Shown: piece by piece, positions 7,520-11,482 of the stretch
Layout of the letters: the number at the start of each line of letters is the position of its first letter
How positions within the stretch are numbered: position 1 is the first letter of the stretch
Source: Deltaproteobacteria bacterium
GTDB taxonomy: Bacteria; Myxococcota_A; UBA796; UBA2385
NCBI GenBank assembly: GCA_016845285.1
Contig: JAERSX010000277.1
Span: 1-11,482, forward strand
DNA length: 11,482 nt
Reading direction: 5' to 3'
The notes under the pieces: generated by a model
Seen by the model: the letters and a program-made list of their open reading frames with translations, nothing else
Told to the model about the DNA's origin: nothing
The model's database searches: none
Program-made: the position numbers and the translations under genes

Positions 7520-9358
7520 ATGGGCCTGAACATCACCACCCTCTCGCAACTGCTGCACACGCGTGCTGCCCAGAGCCCCAACAACGCGGCCATTCGCTTC
7601 AAGGGCGGCGACACATGGACGGATCGGAGCTGGCAGTACGTGGCTGATCGGGCCGACCGCATCGCGGCGGGCATCCTCACGGCCATCGACCTCGAAGACA
7701 ACGACATCATCGGCATCCTCGGTCAGACGAGCGAAGACTGGGTCACCGTCGACTTCGCCGGGCTGAGCGTGGGCCTGCAGACCGTGCCCATCTACGCCTC
7801 GTTGCTCCCCGAAGAGGTCGGCTACGCCCACGTAGACACCAACATCAAGCTGGTCATCCTCGACGACAAGGAGCAGCTCGACAAGGTGCGCCAGATGCGC
7901 GAGGGCTTCACCTTCTTCGACAAGTCCTACACCGCCGATCAGGTGAACCTCCGCCACATCGTGGTCATCGATCCCAGCGGCATCGATCCGGCGGACGACT
8001 GGGAGAGCCTCGCCGATCTCGAGGCTCGTGGAGGCAGCAAGCTCGACGAGATGCGCGACGAGCTGATCCGCCGCCGCGAGGCCGCCACGCCAGACCAGAT
8101 CGCCACCTACACCTACACCTCGGGCACGACGGGTCCGCCGAAGGCCGTCATCCAGACCCACACAAACCACCTGTCCACCGCTCGCATGGTGGAGCAGGGC
8201 CAGGTCATCGACGACAAGATGCAGGAAGGCGGCCTCTTCCTCTTCCTGCCCCTGGCCCACAGCTTCGGTCGGCTCATCCAGTTCGCCGCGCCCTACAACG
8301 ACGTGCCCCTGGTCATCAGCGCCGTCGCTACCCTGGCCGACGACGCCCGCGAGAGCCGGCCCGGCTTCTTCCCTGGCGCCCCCCGCGTCTACGAGAAGAT
8401 GAAGGCCAAGATCGAAGGTGCCGTGGCTGGTGCGCCGCCCATTCGTCAGAAGCTCTTCAGGTGGGCCATGAGCGCGGGCGCGGCCACCGTGCCCTACCGG
8501 TGCAAGGGCCAGGAGGTCCCGGGCTTCCTCGCGTTCAAGTACCGGCTCGCCGACAAGCTGGTGTTGAGCAAGCTGCGCCCTCGTCTCGGCATGGGCCGCG
8601 CCGGCGCCCTGCTCTCGGGCTCGGCCCCCCTCGACCCCGAGGTCCACATGTTCTTCATGAGCATGGGCCTCGATCTGCTCGAAGGCTACGGCCTCACCGA
8701 GACCTGTCCGGCGCTCAGCTGCAACCTGCCCGGCAAGATCAAGATCGGCACCGTCGGGCCACCGCTGCCAGGCGTCGACATCAAGATCGCCCCGGACGGG
8801 GAGATCCTGGCGAAGGGTCCGAACATCACCCAGGGCTACCTCAACCGCCCCGAGGCGACGGCCGAAGCCTTCGACGACGAGGGCTGGTTCTGCACGGGCG
8901 ACCTCGGCATGATCGACGACGAAGGCTTCGTCAAGATCACCGGCCGCAAGAAGGAGCTCATCAAGACCTCCGGTGGCAAGTACGTGGCGCCCAACAAGAT
9001 CGAGGGCCGGCTCAAGGGCCTGCCCATCATCCAGGAGGCCGTGGTCATCGGCGACACACGCAACTACTGCGTCGCGCTCATCGCCATCGACCCCGACGAT
9101 CTCGCCGACTTCGCCGCGCGGGAGGGCTTCGAGGCCGATCAGGGCCACGCCAAGGTCAAGGAGGCTGTCGACGCCCACGTGGCCAAGGTCAACAAGGATC
9201 TCGCGAGCTTCGAGACCATCAAGTACTGGGAGATGACGCCGGAGCCCATGAGCATCGCCAACGGCCTGCTCACCGCCTCCCTCAAGGTGAAGCGGAAGGT
9301 CGTCGAGGCCCGCTACGCCGAGCTCATCGACTCCATGTACCAGGGCAAGAAGAAGTAG
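7520..9358 (+). CDS. Long-chain fatty-acid-CoA ligase (AMP-forming), FadD/ACSL type
   Basis: Activates a carboxylic acid, most likely a long-chain fatty acid, with ATP and CoA to acyl-CoA, AMP and pyrophosphate, in the cytoplasm or at the inner membrane face. The 612 residues carry the adenylate-forming motifs in order: P-loop YTSGTTGPPK (199-208), LEGYGLTET (387-395), GWFCTGD with Asp461, GRKKELIKTSGGKYVAPNK (475-493), and the C-terminal LTASLKVKRK, where K589 is the likely catalytic lysine. Length and the extended insert around 300-360 fit the ACSL/FadD15-like branch rather than short acyl or peptide-synthetase domains. It is complete, with no missing core motif. The start at 7520 is chosen for its GGAGGT. 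The GNAT gene begins 37 bp downstream on the same strand. The GGGCGCGCCC palindrome at 9358-9367 spans the stop codon end. Family call firm; chain-length preference inferred. Confidence 0.93.
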   Translation: MGLNITTLSQLLHTRAAQSPNNAAIRFKGGDTWTDRSWQYVADRADRIAAGILTAIDLEDNDIIGILGQTSEDWVTVDFAGLSVGLQTVPIYASLLPEEVGYAHVDTNIKLVILDDKEQLDKVRQMREGFTFFDKSYTADQVNLRHIVVIDPSGIDPADDWESLADLEARGGSKLDEMRDELIRRREAATPDQIATYTYTSGTTGPPKAVIQTHTNHLSTARMVEQGQVIDDKMQEGGLFLFLPLAHSFGRLIQFAAPYNDVPLVISAVATLADDARESRPGFFPGAPRVYEKMKAKIEGAVAGAPPIRQKLFRWAMSAGAATVPYRCKGQEVPGFLAFKYRLADKLVLSKLRPRLGMGRAGALLSGSAPLDPEVHMFFMSMGLDLLEGYGLTETCPALSCNLPGKIKIGTVGPPLPGVDIKIAPDGEILAKGPNITQGYLNRPEATAEAFDDEGWFCTGDLGMIDDEGFVKITGRKKELIKTSGGKYVAPNKIEGRLKGLPIIQEAVVIGDTRNYCVALIAIDPDDLADFAAREGFEADQGHAKVKEAVDAHVAKVNKDLASFETIKYWEMTPEPMSIANGLLTASLKVKRKVVEARYAELIDSMYQGKKK

Positions 9359-9395
9359 GGCGCGCCCTGGTAGCGTCGCGGCCCTTGGAGGCCGT

Positions 9396-10181
9396 GTGGA
9401 CGTCGACGATCTGCTGGAGCAGACCCTCTGGGACCACTTCTGGTTGCCCCCGTGGGCCACACGGGTCGAGCGGCCTGGGTTGATCTACACCCACAGCTCC
9501 CGCGACAACCCGGGCCTCAACATGGTGCCCAAGGTGCGGCTGCGGGGGGAGGCCCTCGAGGCGGCGGTCCGCGAGGTGGGCGCCCGACACGAGGGCGTGA
9601 GCTCCCGCTGGCTGCTCGCTCCCGCCAGCCACAGCGCGGAGGTGGAGGGCGCGCTCACCCGAGGTGGCTACGCCGAGGAGCATCTCCACGACGGCTACGC
9701 GACAGATCCTCGCAGCTGGTCGCCGGCACCGCGCTCGGGGGTCAGCGCCGCTCCCGTGACCACGGCCCAGGATCTCTCGGATCTGTTGCGCGTCGGTCAG
9801 GCTGCCTTCGGGGCGACAGGGCTCGATCTCAGCGCCGAGCGTGTCGCAGACGAGCTCGCGGCCTGCACCGGCCCTGAGGCCCGTGTGATCCGTGTGCTCG
9901 CGCGCGACACCGTGACGGGTGAGCCCCTGTGTGGTGGTGGCCTCAACCTCTTCCCGGCGCTCGGCGTCGCCTTTCTCTGGGGCGGGGGGACGGTCCCGCG
10001 CGGTCGCGGTCGCGGTGCCTACCGGGCGGTGGTCGATGCCCGACTCGCCGCCGCTGCGGCTGCGGGATGCCGTCTCGTGGGGGTCTACGCCCGGCGCGAG
10101 ACGTCGGCCCCCATCCTCGCTGCTCTGGGGTTCGAGAAGCACGGCCCGCTGGTGAGCTGGGCCCGTCCCGCGGCGGGTTGA
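9396..10181 (+). CDS. GNAT-family N-acetyltransferase, two-part (degenerate plus active GNAT half)
   Basis: Predicted to transfer an acyl group, usually acetyl, from CoA to an amine of unknown identity. Length is 261 residues. The C-terminal half (about 118-258) holds motif A, with strand FLWGGGTV followed by the CoA-pyrophosphate loop PRGRGRGAY (201-209; R-x-x-G-x-G pattern), and motif B at APILAALGFEKHG (238-250). The N-terminal part (about 25-110: NPGLNMV, SSRWLLAPASHSAEVEGAL, GGYAEEHLHDGYATD) resembles the degenerate first GNAT half seen in many bacterial two-domain members and lacks a CoA loop. The start is GTG with GGAGG 4 nt upstream. Its 37-bp distance from the acyl-CoA ligase suggests co-transcription, though not that they act on the same substrate. 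A 15-bp palindrome overlaps the stop codon. Family call is good; substrate cannot be told. Confidence 0.85.
   Translation: MDVDDLLEQTLWDHFWLPPWATRVERPGLIYTHSSRDNPGLNMVPKVRLRGEALEAAVREVGARHEGVSSRWLLAPASHSAEVEGALTRGGYAEEHLHDGYATDPRSWSPAPRSGVSAAPVTTAQDLSDLLRVGQAAFGATGLDLSAERVADELAACTGPEARVIRVLARDTVTGEPLCGGGLNLFPALGVAFLWGGGTVPRGRGRGAYRAVVDARLAAAAAAGCRLVGVYARRETSAPILAALGFEKHGPLVSWARPAAG
9999..10016 (+). repeat. Three tandem copies of CGCGGT inside the GNAT CoA-binding loop
   Basis: Three perfect 6-bp units in frame code for R-G-R-G-R-G, residues 202-207, which is the pyrophosphate-binding loop of motif A. Gain or loss of one unit would insert or delete Arg-Gly in the catalytic loop without a frameshift. 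Confidence 0.7.
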
Positions 10182-10192
10182 ACCTGGTTCAA
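10178..10192. promoter_or_regulatory. 15-bp perfect palindrome over the GNAT stop codon
   Basis: TTGAACC T GGTTCAA is a perfect dyad with a one-base centre and includes the TGA stop (10179-10181). After one mismatch it extends by two more G-C pairs on each side. The odd-length dyad looks more like a protein-binding operator than an RNA stem, since a folded form would need a three-base loop and a six-bp stem. No T-tract follows. Confidence 0.35.
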
Positions 10193-10195
10193 ACC

Positions 10196-10213
10196 GAGTG
10201 CTCGTGGGCACTC
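10196..10213 (+). terminator. Hairpin downstream of the GNAT gene
   Basis: GAGTGC (10196-10201) pairs exactly with GCACTC (10208-10213) around a six-base loop, 15 nt after the GNAT stop. A second, longer imperfect stem follows: CACA-TCCTT (10227-10235) with AAGGA-TC-TGTG (10252-10262), nine pairs with a two-base bulge. They may end the ligase-GNAT transcript. Neither has a T-run, so this is weak. Confidence 0.3.
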
Positions 10214-10333
10214 TCGTGCCCCATGCCACATCCTTTCGTGACGGCGATGTGAAGGATCTGTGTCCTCGGTGACGCGTAGGAAACACGGCGAGCTTGATCG
10301 ACCGGGGAGTGAGTAGACGGCTCGCGTCATCAC

Positions 10334-10391
10334 GAACCGGCGCGCAGGAACCGCGGACCACCAACCGCGAACGCGCTCGACCAGCCGGTTC
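10334..10391 (+). ncRNA. Structured 5' leader before the lipoprotein gene (nested stems)
   Basis: Three nested complementary pairs lie just upstream of the AGGAGA site. The outer pair is GAACCGGC (10334-10341) with GCCGGTTC (10384-10391), eight bp exact. The middle pair is GCGC (10342-10345) with GCGC (10373-10376). The inner pair is CGCGG (10352-10356) with CCGCG (10365-10369), eight-base loop. The fold ends 3 nt before the ribosome binding site (10395-10400), so it could affect translation of the next gene. It matches no riboswitch class I recognise. GC-rich DNA produces chance stems, so this is a candidate only. Confidence 0.35.
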
Positions 10392-10405
10392 AGCAGGAGA
10401 TTGTC

Positions 10406-11350
10406 ATGGGCATCCGCTTCGCTGCTCTCGCCTTCCTCGCCGCCTGCGGGACCCCCGCCGACGACAGCGCCGACCTCGACGGCGAGCCCATCGAGCTGGA
10501 GTGGAGCAAGGGCCAGAGCTGGCACCTGGCCGCCAGCTACCGCAACAGCGGCATCATGACCGACGAGTCGGCCATCGACCTCGAGAGCGGCGAGGGTGAC
10601 ACCTTCGGCGAGTCCTGGAGCGAGCCGGTCGTCTGGACCTACCAGGTCGTCGAGTCCGGCCTCGTGCCCGACGAGAGCGACGAGCTCTACCCCTACGCCG
10701 CCCACCGCTTCGGCGTGGCCTCCCTGACGGTCGTTCGGGCCAGCGCCTCTGCCGAGCTCAACGACGACCCCGCCATCCTCGACGCCGACCCGGTCGTCTA
10801 CATGGTCTTCCGTGAGGATCGCGACCGGCTCGCCGGCATCGTGTCCTACCTCAACGTCGACGGCGAGCGCGTCGAGCAGGCGGTGAGCACCACGGCCCTG
10901 GGCAAGAGCTGGTCCATCCTGAGCCAGTCGCAGCTCGCCATGGTGCCCACCTACCTGGCGCCCTTCTCCAGTCGCTGGGGCGACGACGAGCGGAAGCTGG
11001 AGAACGGCAAGCTGGTCACCAGCGTGGCCATGATGGACGACGTCACCGACGTCTTCTACGACGACGAGATGAGCGGTGGCCTGGTCGCCAGCCGCTACGA
11101 GGCCGGCCAGCCCTGGCCCACCTGGACCGTCACCGACAACATGGAAGCGCGTCTGCTCACGGGCAACGAGGTCGAGGCCATCCGCCGCGATCTGCCGCCC
11201 ATGAACCCCAACACCGAGACCTTCGACTACCGCGCGGCGCTCTACAGCAGCACCGACATCGAGGCCGCCCTGCTGGTCGACGCCGACATGATCGCCAACG
11301 AAGGCTTCGAGGCGAGGGTCCGCGACGGCTTCGAGCCCTGGGCCCGCTGA
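10406..11350 (+). CDS. Predicted lipoprotein of unknown function
   Basis: I do not recognise this 314-residue protein. It begins MGIRFAALAFLAAC: one Arg, a short hydrophobic stretch and an LAAC lipobox, so the mature chain should start at lipid-modified Cys14 and sit in the cell envelope. An acidic linker (about 18-30, rich in Asp) follows. The rest is an acidic soluble domain rich in Asp, Glu, Trp and Tyr, with predicted beta-type patches such as PVVWTYQVVESG and PVVYMVFRE, and no further cysteines or membrane segments. No catalytic motif stands out. The start has AGGAGA 5 nt upstream. It is separated from the GNAT gene by 224 bp holding several inverted repeats, so it probably has its own promoter, though I find no convincing -35/-10 pair. 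Codon use is strongly C-ended like its neighbours. Gene call is strong; function is open. Confidence 0.8.
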   Translation: MGIRFAALAFLAACGTPADDSADLDGEPIELEWSKGQSWHLAASYRNSGIMTDESAIDLESGEGDTFGESWSEPVVWTYQVVESGLVPDESDELYPYAAHRFGVASLTVVRASASAELNDDPAILDADPVVYMVFREDRDRLAGIVSYLNVDGERVEQAVSTTALGKSWSILSQSQLAMVPTYLAPFSSRWGDDERKLENGKLVTSVAMMDDVTDVFYDDEMSGGLVASRYEAGQPWPTWTVTDNMEARLLTGNEVEAIRRDLPPMNPNTETFDYRAALYSSTDIEAALLVDADMIANEGFEARVRDGFEPWAR

Positions 11351-11482
11351 GGCGTCGTCGCAGCCGTTGGGCACGTCGCCTGCGATGGCCGAGATCTTGG
11401 TGAGCGCCAGGCTGCCCTTCTTGTCGACGATGCCCTGGGTGAGCGTGTCCCAGGTCTCGGTGGACTGCTCGGGCTCATCGGT
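11351..11482 (-). CDS. Partial minus-strand coding signal at the window edge, end not defined
   Basis: Read on the minus strand from 11482, 44 codons are open, nearly all ending in G or C, and give a normal-looking polar protein segment (TDEPEQSTETWDTLTQGIVD, then LALTKISAIAGDVPNGCDDA). Both other minus frames look like shadows and the plus frames are Ser- or Gly/Val-rich, as expected opposite a real gene. The 5' end lies outside the window. The unusual point is that no stop codon occurs in any minus frame near 11350. The frame runs on, antisense to the lipoprotein gene, to 10085, where the translation is plainly a shadow. The true 3' end therefore cannot be placed. I do not recognise the family. 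Confidence 0.4.

Noticed and set aside
5719..7647. Open plus-strand frame of 642 codons across the lipoprotein genes
   Set aside because: It crosses two real minus-strand genes and the divergent promoter region, and the translation is a Val/Gly/Ala-rich shadow without motifs.
9358..9367. GGGCGCGCCC palindrome between ligase and GNAT genes, as a terminator
   Set aside because: It has no loop or T-tract, overlaps the ligase stop codon end, and lies within a 37-bp spacer of a probable operon.
7334..9460. Open minus-strand frame of 708 codons opposite the acyl-CoA ligase
   Set aside because: The plus strand carries all adenylate-forming motifs; this frame is a shadow and also runs through the divergent promoter region.
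10183..10200. GGTTCAAACC resembling a tRNA T-arm
   Set aside because: The bases flanking TTCAAAC do not form a five-bp T-stem, and no anticodon or acceptor stem lies at the right distance.
10085..11350. Extension of the right-edge minus-strand frame through the unknown lipoprotein gene
   Set aside because: Past 11350 the translation becomes a Val/Gly/Asp-rich shadow of the lipoprotein, which has its own lipobox and ribosome binding site. Only the 11351-11482 part looks coding.
1..11482. Mobile elements, CRISPR arrays, phage genes or RNA genes
   Set aside because: I looked for regularly spaced repeats, terminal inverted repeats, transposase or integrase proteins and tRNA/rRNA features and found none that hold up.

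Overview
The window is high-GC DNA (third codon positions almost all G or C). It carries a kinase-ATPase-TPR regulator and a dense set of predicted lipoproteins, including a seven-bladed FG-GAP protein with a MopE-type metal-binding motif. This combination is typical of Myxococcota (formerly Deltaproteobacteria) with large genomes. The assignment rests on gene content and base composition only. I see no rRNA, tRNA, CRISPR array, transposase, integrase or phage gene.

Layout. (1) 17-3586, plus strand: a large Ser/Thr protein kinase fused to a STAND/AAA-type ATPase module and a TPR array, like PknK-type regulators; its start may lie left of the window. (2) 3607-7317, minus strand: three predicted lipoproteins in one direction, transcribed in the order beta-propeller (NHL-like), ferritin-like di-iron protein, then MopE-motif/FG-GAP propeller. 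Gaps are 69 and 15 nt, so they are probably one operon. It converges on the kinase gene across a 20-bp GC-rich gap that can fold into a hairpin. (3) 7318-7519: a 202-bp divergent promoter region, with a plausible minus-strand promoter and a pair of exact 8-bp direct repeats 31 bp apart. (4) 7520-10181, plus strand: a long-chain fatty-acid-CoA ligase-type enzyme followed after 37 bp by a two-part GNAT acetyltransferase, probably co-transcribed. (5) 10182-10405: a 224-bp intergenic region rich in inverted repeats, including a 15-bp palindrome on the GNAT stop codon and a nested stem structure just before the next ribosome binding site. (6) 10406-11350, plus strand: a lipoprotein of unknown function. 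(7) 11351-11482: DNA that looks coding on the minus strand but has no stop codon where it meets the lipoprotein gene.

How the genes fit together. The minus-strand operon probably makes outer-envelope proteins: two propeller scaffolds and a di-iron four-helix protein, with a putative metal-binding motif in the neighbouring gene. This suggests a surface metal or redox function, which is inference. The ligase activates fatty acids to acyl-CoA; the GNAT uses an acyl-CoA, usually acetyl-CoA, on an unknown acceptor. The kinase is a signalling protein, and nothing in the sequence ties it to its neighbours. No clearly new defence or mobile system is visible. The most unusual items are the di-iron lipoprotein next to a MopE-motif propeller, the kinase's missing Walker B acidic residues, the structured leader at 10334-10391 and the stop-less coding signal at the right edge.
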